A DNA stretch of 64,000 bases, from the NCBI RefSeq assembly GCF_041360795.1, contig NZ_JBFUPW010000002.1, positions 248,001 to 312,000 on the forward strand, in the 5' to 3' direction. Shown here piece after piece: positions 52,165-60,713 of this stretch (its first letter is position 1; every line of letters starts with the position of its first letter). A program made the translations under genes and the position numbers. This DNA is from Arthrobacter_E sp041360795. Its GTDB lineage: Bacteria; Actinomycetota; Actinomycetes; Actinomycetales; Micrococcaceae. The notes beneath the pieces are model-generated. The model did not search any database and was not told the DNA's origin. It saw only the letters and a program-made list of their open reading frames with translations.

Positions 52165-53934
52165 ATGGCCCCGCACAGCACGGCGCACGACGACGCCGCC
52201 TCCACTCCCCTGCCCACCGGCCTCGCGCAGCGGGCCCGGGAGTGGGCGTCCACCGACCCTGACAGCGCCACCGCGGCGCAGCTGCTCGCCCTCGTGGACG
52301 ACGCGGAGCGCGGCTCCGCCACGGCGGCGGCCGAGCTGGAGGACGCGTTCTCCGGGACCCTGCAGTTCGGCACGGCCGGACTCCGCGCCGCGCTGGGCCC
52401 GGGTCCGATGCGGATGAACCGCGTGGTGGTGCGCCGAGCCGCGGCCGGGTTCGCGGCCTTCCTCAACGACGCCCTGGGCGCCGACAGCGAGGCCCGTGCG
52501 CCGCGCGTCGTGGTCGGCTTCGACGCCCGGCACAATTCGGACGTCTTCGCGCGGGACTCCGCCGCCGTGTTCACGGCAGCGGGCCTGGAGGTCTTCCTCA
52601 TGCCGTCCGCGCTGCCGACCCCCCTGCTCGCCTACGCCGTGCGGGCCCTGGACGCCGACGGCGGCGTGATGGTCACGGCCAGCCACAATCCGCCGCAGGA
52701 CAACGGCTACAAGGTCTACCTCGGCGGACGCGCCGTGCCCGAAGGTGCCCGCGGCTCGCAGATCGTGGAGCCGTACGACGCTCGGATCGCAGCGGCGATC
52801 GCCGCCGTCGGACCGTCCGAGTCGATCGCTCTGGCCGAGTCCGGCTGGGAGGTCCTCCCGGCGACCATCGAGGACGACTACCGCGCAGCGGTGGTCGCGC
52901 TGGCACTGCCCGACCGCTTCCCGGAGCGGGACCTGGACATCGTCCTCACCCCGATGCACGGCGTCGGCGGGCGGACCACCGAGGCGGTGCTGCGCGCGGC
53001 CGGATTCCCGTCGGTGACGCAGGTCGCCGAGCAGGCGCAGCCCGACCCCGATTTCCCCACCGTGAGCTTCCCCAATCCGGAGGAGCCCGGCGCGCTCGAC
53101 CTGGCCCTGGCCCTCGCCGCGGAGCGCGGTGCGGACGTGGTCCTGGCCAACGACCCCGACGCCGACCGCGCCGCCGTGGCCGCTTTCGACCCGGACGCGG
53201 ACGGCGGCCGTGGCGCGTGGCGGATGCTGCGCGGCGACGAGGTGGGCGCCCTGCTGGGGGCCCACATGGCCGACCGTCTCGCCGGCCGGACCGAGGGCGT
53301 CTTCGCGAACTCGATCGTGTCCTCCCGGCTGCTCTCCCGCATCGCGGCCGCCGCCGGCTATGAGCACCGCGAGACCCTCACCGGGTTCAAGTGGATCTCC
53401 CGCGTGCCGGGGCTCGTCTACGGCTACGAGGAGGCCCTCGGGTACTGCGTGGCGCCGGAGCTGGCCCGCGACAAGGACGGGATCTCCGCCGCCCTGCTGA
53501 TCGCGGAGCTCGCGGCCCACGCCAAGGCGCAGGGCACCTCGCTCTTCGGTCTTCTCGACGCGCTGGCCCTGGAGCACGGCCTGCATGCGAGCGATCAGCT
53601 GAGCGTCCGGGTGTCCGATCTCAGCCTCCTGGACACCATGATGGCGACCCTCCGCGCGACTCCCCCGGCGGCGCTGGCGGACTCCGCCGTCGTCGTCGCG
53701 CAGGACCTGGCACAGGGCACCGAGGAGATTCCCGGCACTAACGGACTCAAGTACCTCAGCGAGGACGGCACGCAGGTGATCGTGCGGCCCAGCGGCACGG
53801 AACCGAAACTCAAGTGCTACCTCGAAGTGGTCGTGCCGGTCGACGGCGCGGACGCGCTGCCCGCGGCCAAGCAGGAGGCCCGACGCCGGCTGGACGCCGT
53901 GCTGGACGGCATGAGGTCCGCGCTGGGCGTCTGA
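52165..53934 (+). CDS. Phospho-sugar mutase (phosphoglucomutase/phosphomannomutase family)
   Basis: 589 residues. Four-domain alpha-D-phosphohexomutase: the phosphoserine loop TASHNP with S173, metal loop DPDADR, sugar loop GFKWIS and EEALGYCV, and phosphate loop RPSGTEPK are all present. Length matches the PGM2/ManB-like group that includes phosphopentomutases of nucleoside salvage. Between a PNP and a DERA gene, it probably interconverts (deoxy)ribose-1- and -5-phosphate, although hexose phosphates cannot be excluded. It starts 3 bases after the PNP stop. Confidence 0.93.
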   Translation: MAPHSTAHDDAASTPLPTGLAQRAREWASTDPDSATAAQLLALVDDAERGSATAAAELEDAFSGTLQFGTAGLRAALGPGPMRMNRVVVRRAAAGFAAFLNDALGADSEARAPRVVVGFDARHNSDVFARDSAAVFTAAGLEVFLMPSALPTPLLAYAVRALDADGGVMVTASHNPPQDNGYKVYLGGRAVPEGARGSQIVEPYDARIAAAIAAVGPSESIALAESGWEVLPATIEDDYRAAVVALALPDRFPERDLDIVLTPMHGVGGRTTEAVLRAAGFPSVTQVAEQAQPDPDFPTVSFPNPEEPGALDLALALAAERGADVVLANDPDADRAAVAAFDPDADGGRGAWRMLRGDEVGALLGAHMADRLAGRTEGVFANSIVSSRLLSRIAAAAGYEHRETLTGFKWISRVPGLVYGYEEALGYCVAPELARDKDGISAALLIAELAAHAKAQGTSLFGLLDALALEHGLHASDQLSVRVSDLSLLDTMMATLRATPPAALADSAVVVAQDLAQGTEEIPGTNGLKYLSEDGTQVIVRPSGTEPKLKCYLEVVVPVDGADALPAAKQEARRRLDAVLDGMRSALGV

Positions 53935-54029
53935 GCGCCCGGCATGAGATTCTGGGGGATCACCGCACACACCCGGCGCGCCACCACCCCTCGGCCCGCG
54001 CCACGACATCAGGCATGCAAAGGAAGACC

Positions 54030-54704
54030 ATGAGCACGAACATCGCCTCTTACATCGACCACACCCTCCTCAAGCCGGACGCGAGCCGCGAGGACGTGCA
54101 GCGCCTCTGCGCCGAGGCCGTGGAGTACGGCTTCAAGTCCGTGTGCGTGAACCCTGTCTGGGTGAAGACCGCCGTCCAGGCGCTCAAGGGCAGCCAGGTC
54201 CTGTGCTGCGCCGTCGTGGGCTTCCCGCTGGGTGCCACGCCCACCGATGTGAAGGTCTTCGAGGCTCGCGGGGCCGTGGAGGACGGCGCCGCCGAGATCG
54301 ACATGGTCATCAACATCGCCTCCGCCCGCGCGGACGACAAGGACGCGCTCGTGGAGGACATCGCCGCCGTGGCCGCCGCGGTGCACGACGGCGAGGCGAT
54401 CCTGAAGGTCATCATCGAGACCGCGCTGCTCACGGACGAGCAGAAGGTCCTCGCCTGCCAGGCGTCCGTCGAGGCGGGAGCTGACTTCGTCAAGACCTCC
54501 ACCGGCTTCAACGGCGGCGGGGCGACCGTGGAGGACGTGAAGCTCATGCGCGCCACCGTGGGTCCCGATCTGGGCGTCAAGGCGTCCGGCGGAGTGCGGA
54601 GCCTGGAGGATGCACAGGCTATGATTGCTGCTGGTGCCACCCGCATCGGCGCGAGCTCCGGCATCGCCATCGTCAAGGGCGAACAGGGTCAGAGCGACTA
54701 CTGA
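54030..54704 (+). CDS. deoC: Deoxyribose-phosphate aldolase
   Basis: 224 residues from ATG 54030 with AAAGGA upstream (an ATG five codons earlier is possible). It cleaves deoxyribose-5-phosphate to glyceraldehyde-3-phosphate and acetaldehyde. IDHTLLKPDAS, VGFPLGATP, EIDMVINI (D91), and the Schiff-base lysine K155 in DFVKTSTGF are intact, followed by VKASGGVRS. Last step of the salvage route begun by the PNP and mutase genes. Confidence 0.97.
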   Translation: MSTNIASYIDHTLLKPDASREDVQRLCAEAVEYGFKSVCVNPVWVKTAVQALKGSQVLCCAVVGFPLGATPTDVKVFEARGAVEDGAAEIDMVINIASARADDKDALVEDIAAVAAAVHDGEAILKVIIETALLTDEQKVLACQASVEAGADFVKTSTGFNGGGATVEDVKLMRATVGPDLGVKASGGVRSLEDAQAMIAAGATRIGASSGIAIVKGEQGQSDY

Positions 54705-54711
54705 GAACCCG

Positions 54712-54731
54712 GGGTCCCCTCACGGGGACCC
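54712..54731 (+). terminator. Terminator of deoC
   Basis: GGGTCCCC and its complement with a TCAC loop, 7 bases past the stop. Confidence 0.6.
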
Positions 54732-54813
54732 GAGAGCGAGCCCCTGTCCGGGCCGCCCTGCGGAAGACTGACGACGTCCCAGCGGACGTCACGAGAAAGA
54801 AAGTTGGGAGACC

Positions 54814-55050
54814 ATGTCCCGTCCGATCGGCAAAGAGAACAACACCGTCCAGTCCCTGGTGCTGTTCATCATCTGCTTCGCGCTGTTCGCCGGGGCTGTC
54901 TACTCGCTGTCCTTCCTGAGCCTGGAGAACACCTGGCCGGCCGCAGTGACCCTGATCCTGTTCGCGCTGGCCTTCGCCATTCCGCAGCACGTCCTCGGCC
55001 GCTCCGACACGCTCGCCGAGCTCGAGCGCGCCAAGCAGGACGCCAAGTAA
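54814..55050 (+). CDS. Small two-helix membrane protein
   Basis: 78 residues. Two clear membrane helices (LVLFIICFALFAGAVYSLSF and WPAAVTLILFALAFAIP) and a charged C-terminus (ELERAKQDAK). GGGAG precedes the ATG. I recognise no named family. It resembles the many short membrane proteins next to deoC or mfd in Micrococcaceae. A strong terminator follows. Confidence 0.75.
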   Translation: MSRPIGKENNTVQSLVLFIICFALFAGAVYSLSFLSLENTWPAAVTLILFALAFAIPQHVLGRSDTLAELERAKQDAK

Positions 55051-55064
55051 CGCTTTTCACCAGC

Positions 55065-55100
55065 ACGAAGGCCCCGGAGGTTCTCCTCCGGGGCCTTCGT
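55065..55100. terminator. Bidirectional terminator before the end of mfd
   Basis: Perfect 16-base inverted repeat with a TTCT loop, placed between convergent genes. Confidence 0.85.
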
Positions 55101-55129
55101 CGCTTAAGGGCCGTTGTCGTTCAGGCTGC

Positions 55130-58100
55130 CTAGTCCTCGAAGATCGCCGCGAGCACGTTGCGCGCCCACTCGAGGACCTGCGCGTCGGCGAGATCCCGCC
55201 CACCGACGCGGGCCGTCTTCGGCTTCGGGATCAGCACCGCGTTGAGCGCCGGCTTGATCTGGGAGCCCGGGTACATGCGGCTGAGGCGCATGGTCTTGGA
55301 CTCCGGCAGCGCCGCCGGGGCGAACTTGATGAAGTTGCCCTGGACCGCGACGTCGGTCAGGCCGACCGCGCGGGCGGCCACCCGGAAGCGCGCCACGTCG
55401 AGGAGGTTGACCACCGGGGCGGGCGGCTCGCCGTAGCGGTCCACCAGTTCATCGCGCACCTCGTCGATGGCCGCCTCCGTGTGGGCCGCGGCAAGCTTGC
55501 GATAGGCCTCGAGCCGCAACCGCTCCCCCGGCACGTAGTCGTGCGGCAGGTGCGCGTTGATCGGCAGCTCGATCTTCATCTCCGCCGCCGCTTCCTCCTT
55601 CTCCCCGCGGTACTCCGCGACGGCCTCGCCGACCAGGCGGATGTAGAGGTCGAAGCCCACCCCCTGGATGTGGCCCGACTGCTCACCGCCCAGAAGGTTG
55701 CCCGCGCCGCGGATCTCCAGGTCCTTCATGGCGAGCTGCATGCCGGCGCCGAGTTCGTTGTGGGCGGCGACGGCCTTGAGACGTTCCAGGGCCACCTCGC
55801 CCAGCGGCTTCTCCGAGGGGTACAGGAAGTAGGCGTAGGCCCGCTCGCGGCCACGGCCCACACGGCCCCGGAGCTGGTGCAGCTGCGAGAGGCCGTAGTT
55901 GTTGGCGCCGTCCACGATCAGGGTGTTGGCGTTGGAGATGTCCAGACCGGTCTCGATGATGGTGGTGCACACCAGCACGTCGAACCGCTTCTCCCAGAAG
56001 TCCACGATGATCTGTTCCAGGCGCGCCTCGGTCATCTGGCCGTGGGCCACCTCGACACGCGCCTCCGGGACCAGCTCGCGGATGGACGCGGCCACCCGGT
56101 CGATCGAGGACACCCGGTTGTGCACGAAGAACACCTGGCCTTCGCGCATGAGCTCACGGCGGACCGCGGCGGAGACCTGCTTGTCCGTGTACGGGCCGAC
56201 GTAGGTGAGCACGGGGTGGCGCTCCTCCGGGGGCGTGGCCAGCGTGGAGGTCTCCCGGATGCCGGTGAGGGACATCTCGAGGGTGCGCGGGATCGGGGTG
56301 GCGGACATGGCCAGCACGTCCACATTGGTGCGCATCTTCTTGAGCGCTTCCTTGTGCTCCACGCCGAAGCGCTGTTCCTCGTCGATGATGACGAGGCCCA
56401 GGTCCTTGAACTCGATCTCCTTGGACAGCAAGCGGTGCGTGCCGATCACGAGATCGACGCTGCCCTCCTTGACGCCCGCGAGCGTCTCCTTGGACTCCTT
56501 CGCGGTCTGGAACCTGGACAGGGCACGGACGCGGACCGGGAAGCCGGAGAAACGCTCGCTGAAGGTTTCGTGGTGCTGTTGGGCGAGGAGCGTGGTGGGC
56601 ACCAGGACGGCCACCTGTTTGCCGTCCTGGATGGCCTTGAACGCGGCACGGACCGCGATCTCGGTCTTGCCGTAGCCGACGTCGCCGGAGACGAGACGGT
56701 CCATGGGGATCTCCTTCTCCATGTCCGCCTTGACCTCGTTGATGGTGGTCAGCTGATCCGGTGTCTCGACGTACGGGAACGCCTGCTCCAGCTCACGCTG
56801 CCAGGGGGTGTCCTGCCCGAAGGCGTGACCCTTGGACGCCATGCGGGCCGAGTACAGCCGGATGAGCTCCCCGGCGATCTCCTTGACCGCCCGGCGGGCC
56901 TTGGACTTGGTGGAGGCCCAGTCGGAGCCGCCCATCTTGCTGAGGGCAGGGGTGTCGCCGCCGACGTAGCGGGTGACCTGGTCGAGCTGATCGGTGGGGA
57001 CGAAGAGGCGGTCCCCGGGGGCGCCGCGCTTGGACGGCGCATACTCCAGGACCAGGTACTCGCGCACCCCGTCCGAGCCGGCGGTCTTCCGCTGGACCAG
57101 CTCCACGAACCGGCCGATGCCGTGCTGTTCATGCACGACGAAGTCACCCGCGTGCAGGGACAGCGGGTCCACGGCGTTGCGGCGCCGGGACGGCATCTTC
57201 CGCATGTCCTTGGTGCCGCCACGGGCGCTCGAACGGCCGAGCAGATCCGCTTCCGTCAGGACGCCGAACTTCAGCCCGTCCAGCACGAAGCCGTGGCCGG
57301 CCTCGGCCGTGGTGATCTCGATGATGCCGGGAGCCGGCGCGTCCGCCAGGCGGTCAACCCGGGCACAGGGCACGTCGGCGTCGTGGAACAGCTCGGCGAG
57401 GCGCTGCGCCGGGCCCGGGCCGTCCGTGACGACCACGAGCCGCCAGGAGTCCTTGATCCGGGAGGAGATGAACTCCAGCATCTCCCCCACATCGCCGCGG
57501 TATCCGCGCGGTTCCCTGGCCCGCAGCGCCAGCACGTCGACGTCGTGCCCCAGCTCCTCGTCCACGCCCAGGGTGGAGACGTCCCACCAGGAGACGCCCG
57601 CCGACTGCGCGTCGGTCCGGGTGTCCGCGAGCGTGCGGAAGCTGGCCTCGTGCAGGAGGGCCTCCGGGTCCAGGCCGAGATCGAGCGGGGCGGCGCCCCC
57701 GTCCGAGGCAGTGGACCACGCGGCGGCGAGGAATTCCTCGTTGGTCGCGATGAGGTCGTGGGCACGGAGCCGGACCTTCTCGGGTTCGATCATGAAAGCG
57801 ATCGAGCCCTCGGGCAGGGACGAGACGAACGGCACCATCGAGTCGACCAGGACGGGCGCCAGGGACTCCATGCCCTCCACCGTGATCCCGCCCGCGATCT
57901 TCTCCAGCATGTCCGCGGCGCCAGGCATGCTCTTCTGCAGCTTCGCGGCGCGAGACATGACGGACGGAGTGATGAGCAGCTCGCGGCACGGCGGAGCCCA
58001 CAGCACCTCGGGGTGGACCACACCGTCGCCCGCGGAGAGGGAGCGCTGGTCGGCGACCGCGAAGTAGCGCATCTGCTCCACCTCGTCGCCGAAGAACTCG

Positions 58101-58816
58101 ATGCGGATGGGATGGTTCTCGGTGGGCGGGAAGACGTCGAGGATGCCGCCGCGGACGGCGAACTCGCCGCGGTGCGTCACCATGTCCACGCGGGCATACG
58201 CCGCGGCGGCGAGCCGCCGGACGAGGTCCTCGAACGGCTCCTCCGCGCCGACCCTCACAGTGACCGGCTCCAGATCGCCGAGGCCCGCCACGACCGGCTG
58301 GACGACGGCGCGCACGGGCGCGACGACGACACGCAGCGGAGTGGGGAACGCCTCCGGGTGGGCCAGGCGGCGCAGCACGGTCAGGCGGCGTCCGACCGTG
58401 TCGGAACGGGGCGAGAGCCGCTCATGAGGCAGCGTCTCCCAGCTGGGGAACTCGACGACCTCGTCCTCGGGAAGATAAGCGCGCAGGGCGGCCGCCAGGT
58501 CCTCCGCCTCGCGGCCCGTGGCGGTCACGGCGAGCACGACGGCGGGCGCCGCGCCCACCGCGGTCCCGGCGCCGGCGTCGGGCGTCTCGGAGTCCAGCTC
58601 CTTGAGCCCGTCCACCAGCTCGGCGATCACCACGGGGTTGAGGCCGCTCGGCGCGCCCAGGTGGAAGTCGTCACTGCGCCGGGTGCCCTGGGCGGCGGAC
58701 ACCCGGACGTTGCCGAACGCCGGATCTTCGGCCAGGACGGTGCGGATGCCCGCAAGCTGCGCCTGGAACACGGCGGGATTCTGGGAGGAGGTGGCGGATG
58801 CGGTGCGAGGACTCAT
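55130..58816 (-). CDS. mfd: Transcription-repair coupling factor
   Basis: 1228 residues from ATG 58816. It removes stalled RNA polymerase at DNA damage and recruits UvrA. The UvrB-like N-terminal module, the CarD-like polymerase-binding domain (GDFVVHEQHGIGRF then LEYAPSKRG), helicase Walker A GDVGYGKTE near 705, DEEQRFGVEHKE near 811, and the TRG/C-terminal domain (LRGRVGRGRERAYAYF, then GAGNLLGGEQSGHI) are in the expected order, and length is normal. An in-frame ATG 22 codons upstream is less likely. It is probably transcribed alone, since hairpins lie on both sides. Confidence 0.96.
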   Translation of the reverse strand: MSPRTASATSSQNPAVFQAQLAGIRTVLAEDPAFGNVRVSAAQGTRRSDDFHLGAPSGLNPVVIAELVDGLKELDSETPDAGAGTAVGAAPAVVLAVTATGREAEDLAAALRAYLPEDEVVEFPSWETLPHERLSPRSDTVGRRLTVLRRLAHPEAFPTPLRVVVAPVRAVVQPVVAGLGDLEPVTVRVGAEEPFEDLVRRLAAAAYARVDMVTHRGEFAVRGGILDVFPPTENHPIRIEFFGDEVEQMRYFAVADQRSLSAGDGVVHPEVLWAPPCRELLITPSVMSRAAKLQKSMPGAADMLEKIAGGITVEGMESLAPVLVDSMVPFVSSLPEGSIAFMIEPEKVRLRAHDLIATNEEFLAAAWSTASDGGAAPLDLGLDPEALLHEASFRTLADTRTDAQSAGVSWWDVSTLGVDEELGHDVDVLALRAREPRGYRGDVGEMLEFISSRIKDSWRLVVVTDGPGPAQRLAELFHDADVPCARVDRLADAPAPGIIEITTAEAGHGFVLDGLKFGVLTEADLLGRSSARGGTKDMRKMPSRRRNAVDPLSLHAGDFVVHEQHGIGRFVELVQRKTAGSDGVREYLVLEYAPSKRGAPGDRLFVPTDQLDQVTRYVGGDTPALSKMGGSDWASTKSKARRAVKEIAGELIRLYSARMASKGHAFGQDTPWQRELEQAFPYVETPDQLTTINEVKADMEKEIPMDRLVSGDVGYGKTEIAVRAAFKAIQDGKQVAVLVPTTLLAQQHHETFSERFSGFPVRVRALSRFQTAKESKETLAGVKEGSVDLVIGTHRLLSKEIEFKDLGLVIIDEEQRFGVEHKEALKKMRTNVDVLAMSATPIPRTLEMSLTGIRETSTLATPPEERHPVLTYVGPYTDKQVSAAVRRELMREGQVFFVHNRVSSIDRVAASIRELVPEARVEVAHGQMTEARLEQIIVDFWEKRFDVLVCTTIIETGLDISNANTLIVDGANNYGLSQLHQLRGRVGRGRERAYAYFLYPSEKPLGEVALERLKAVAAHNELGAGMQLAMKDLEIRGAGNLLGGEQSGHIQGVGFDLYIRLVGEAVAEYRGEKEEAAAEMKIELPINAHLPHDYVPGERLRLEAYRKLAAAHTEAAIDEVRDELVDRYGEPPAPVVNLLDVARFRVAARAVGLTDVAVQGNFIKFAPAALPESKTMRLSRMYPGSQIKPALNAVLIPKPKTARVGGRDLADAQVLEWARNVLAAIFED

Positions 58817-58870
58817 GCGGGCTGCTGCTTTCCTGGCGGGCTCGGTGAAGGGGGTCGCCACGGACCACAC

Positions 58871-58904
58871 CGGGCAACACAAACACCCGGGACTTCTGAA
58901 AGTA
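58871..58904 (-). terminator. Stem-loop between the rpf-like gene and mfd
   Basis: AAACACCCGG and CCGGGTGTTT pair perfectly, with a further 4-base inner pairing. On the minus strand it is followed by TTTGTGTTG, close to a U-tract, so it probably ends the rpf-like transcript, 101 bases past its stop. Confidence 0.6.
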
Positions 58905-59004
58905 CCGGGTGTTTCCAGTGTAATCCGCCACGCGTGATCCCTCCCGGCCCCGATCTCTCACGAGGGGCGGGCCGGAAGGGATTCCGCGCCGGAAAGCCTG
59001 CGGA

Positions 59005-59706
59005 TTACTCCGCGGGGATCTGCAGTTCCTGACCCGGGAAGATCAGGTTCACGTCGGTCACCGTGTTCGCGTTGGCATCGGCCAGGAGCTCCCAGCCGCC
59101 CTTCAGACCGAGCTTCTGCGCGATCTTGGCGAGGGTGTCGCCGGCCTCGACCGTGTAGGTCTTGCCGGTCACGGGGACCTCGGCCGCGTGACGCGGAGCG
59201 GGCTGAGCCTGCTGGACGGGAGCCTGCTGAACCGGGGCCTGCTCCACGGGAGCCTGCTGCGGGGCCTGCTGCTGGGTGTACTGACCCTGAGCCTGGACCT
59301 GCGTGTTCTGCGCCGGAGCCGGAGCCGGAGCCGCGGCGGCGGAACCGCCGCCATTGCCCGAGAGGCCGAGCTGGGAGGAGCAGGACGGCCAGGCGCCCCA
59401 GCCCTGGTTGGCCTGAACCTTCTCGGCGACGGCGATCTGCTGGGACTTGGAGGCCTGGGCAGCGGAACCGGTGCCGCCGTAGGCCTGCCAGGTGCTCTGG
59501 TCGAACTGCAGGCCACCGTAGTAGCCGTTGCCCGTGTTGATGGACCAGTTGCCACCGGACTCGCACTGAGCCAGTGCGTCCCAGGTGGACTCGCCGGCCG
59601 CGTTCGCCGCGGGAGCCGCGAGTGCGACTCCTCCCAGGAGTGCGCCGGATGCGGCGACGACTGCAAGAGAGCGACGGGTAGCCAGGGAGATTGCGTTCTG
59701 CTTCAT
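59005..59706 (-). CDS. Secreted Rpf/transglycosylase-like protein with LysM
   Basis: 233 residues from ATG 59706. Signal peptide with basic start (MKQNAISLATRRS) and cleavage after ANA near 36. A transglycosylase-like resuscitation-promoting-factor domain follows (STWDALAQCESGGNW with the catalytic Glu, then GYYGGLQFDQSTWQ). Next are a Gln/Ala/Pro-rich linker with repeated APVQQ/APVEQ units and a C-terminal LysM (YTVEAGDTLAKIAQKL). It acts outside the cell on peptidoglycan and may promote regrowth of dormant cells. The in-frame region upstream (to 59925) is a leader RNA and not coding. Known relatives include Micrococcus luteus Rpf. Confidence 0.93.
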   Translation of the reverse strand: MKQNAISLATRRSLAVVAASGALLGGVALAAPAANAAGESTWDALAQCESGGNWSINTGNGYYGGLQFDQSTWQAYGGTGSAAQASKSQQIAVAEKVQANQGWGAWPSCSSQLGLSGNGGGSAAAAPAPAPAQNTQVQAQGQYTQQQAPQQAPVEQAPVQQAPVQQAQPAPRHAAEVPVTGKTYTVEAGDTLAKIAQKLGLKGGWELLADANANTVTDVNLIFPGQELQIPAE

Positions 59707-59925
59707 GATTTCCAAATGCTCGGGGCTCCACCGGTACTCATTCCGTCCCCGGAAATCCTCGTACGCCACCGGCCCCTGACGTCTTGAGGTCAGGACGTGG
59801 TCACGGCACAGACGGTGGCGGTCGGTGGACGGCAGTGACCCGGCATATTCAGCCCATGGACAGGGAGTCCTCGTGGGCGTTGTCTCCGCCGGGATCAGAT
59901 CTCCGGCGGCGGGGTTCGTTATCAA
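59707..59925 (-). promoter_or_regulatory. Long structured leader of the rpf-like gene, possible ydaO/c-di-AMP riboswitch
   Basis: About 220 bases between an AT-rich promoter-like patch (TATAAA near 59930) and the ATG. It holds the ydaO-like block CATGGGCTGAAT and a clear stem CCTGAC/GTCAGG (59775-59794). Leaders of actinobacterial rpf genes commonly contain the c-di-AMP riboswitch. The sequence here does not match the consensus I recall closely enough to be sure. Confidence 0.35.
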
Positions 59926-60070
59926 ACCTTTATAGAGCGTAGGCCATCCACGCCGATCTGGCCAATCTCCTGCGCCTGTGAATCGCCTGAAAACCCGGAA
60001 TCACAGGAACCCGCCTACCATGGTGGAGGCCCCCGCAGACCGCGCGGGCTCACCCGACCTTGGAGGATCC

Positions 60071-60568
60071 ATGGCCCTGAACGCTTCGACCACCGTGCCC
60101 TTCGGACTGCCGGAGGTGGCGGCCGTCCTGGTCGACGAGAACTTCGTCCGCCACGTGAGCGAACTCGTGGGCGGCACCCTGGAGAGTTTCACGATCGACG
60201 GTGACACGGCCGCGGCGTTCACCGCCACCGTGGTGCGCACCGTTCCGACCACGCGCCTCCCGGACATCGCCCGCAAGGTCGTGGGCGAGGCCCTCACCGT
60301 CACGCAGCGCGAGTCGTGGACCGCTCCCCTGGAGGACGGCAGCCGTCAGGCAGACATCCAGATCTCGATCAGCGGCGCTCCCGTGAGCGCCTCCGCTCTG
60401 CAGAAGCTCGTCCCCGTGGACGGCCAGACCCGGATCGACGTCGAGGGTGAAGTGACCTCCTCCATCCCGTTCCTGGGCGGCAAGATCGCCGGCGCGGCCG
60501 AGCCGCTGGTCGGCAAGGCCCTCAACCTGCAGGCTCAGCAGGCGCAGTCCTGGCTCGAAAGCCACTGA
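60071..60568 (+). CDS. DUF2505 family protein
   Basis: 165 residues from ATG 60071 with GGAGG directly upstream. DUF2505 is an actinobacterial START/SRPBCC-like fold. Visible marks are the alternating strands TTVPFGLPEVAAVLVDENFV, TATVVRTVPTTRLPDIARKVV and the end GGKIAGAAEPLVGKALNLQAQ. It probably binds a hydrophobic ligand or lipid, but no function is known. No signal peptide. Followed by an unusual long palindrome. Confidence 0.8.
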   Translation: MALNASTTVPFGLPEVAAVLVDENFVRHVSELVGGTLESFTIDGDTAAAFTATVVRTVPTTRLPDIARKVVGEALTVTQRESWTAPLEDGSRQADIQISISGAPVSASALQKLVPVDGQTRIDVEGEVTSSIPFLGGKIAGAAEPLVGKALNLQAQQAQSWLESH

Positions 60569-60580
60569 TTCCCGAACGGC

Positions 60581-60622
60581 CCTGAGGTTCCCGGCTGAGG
60601 TTTCGTGCCTGAGGTTCCCGGC
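60581..60622. repeat. 15-bp direct repeats
   Basis: CCTGAGGTTCCCGGC occurs at 60581-60595 and again at 60608-60622, just before the 33-bp palindrome. Confidence 0.7.
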
Positions 60623-60628
60623 CCCCTT

Positions 60629-60703
60629 CCGCTGAAACAGTGAGTTCCCGTCGAAACCGTGTGTTTAACGCACGGTTTCGACGGGAACTCACTGTTTCAG
60701 CGG
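60629..60703. repeat. Perfect 33-bp inverted repeat (convergent intergenic)
   Basis: Arms 60629-60661 and 60671-60703 are perfectly complementary around a 9-base loop. It lies between the ends of the DUF2505 and ABC-F genes and can terminate both, yet is much longer than the other hairpins of the window. Confidence 0.85.
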
Positions 60704-60713
60704 TGGCGCCGGC

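Noticed and set aside
51238..54009. Minus-strand frame of 923 codons
   Set aside because: Runs opposite the PNP and phosphomutase genes, which have complete catalytic motifs.
55481..59032. Plus-strand frame of 1183 codons
   Set aside because: Opposite mfd, with no recognisable domain.
59706..59925. Upstream coding extension of the rpf-like gene
   Set aside because: It would bury the signal peptide behind 73 residues with no sense; the DNA looks like a leader RNA.
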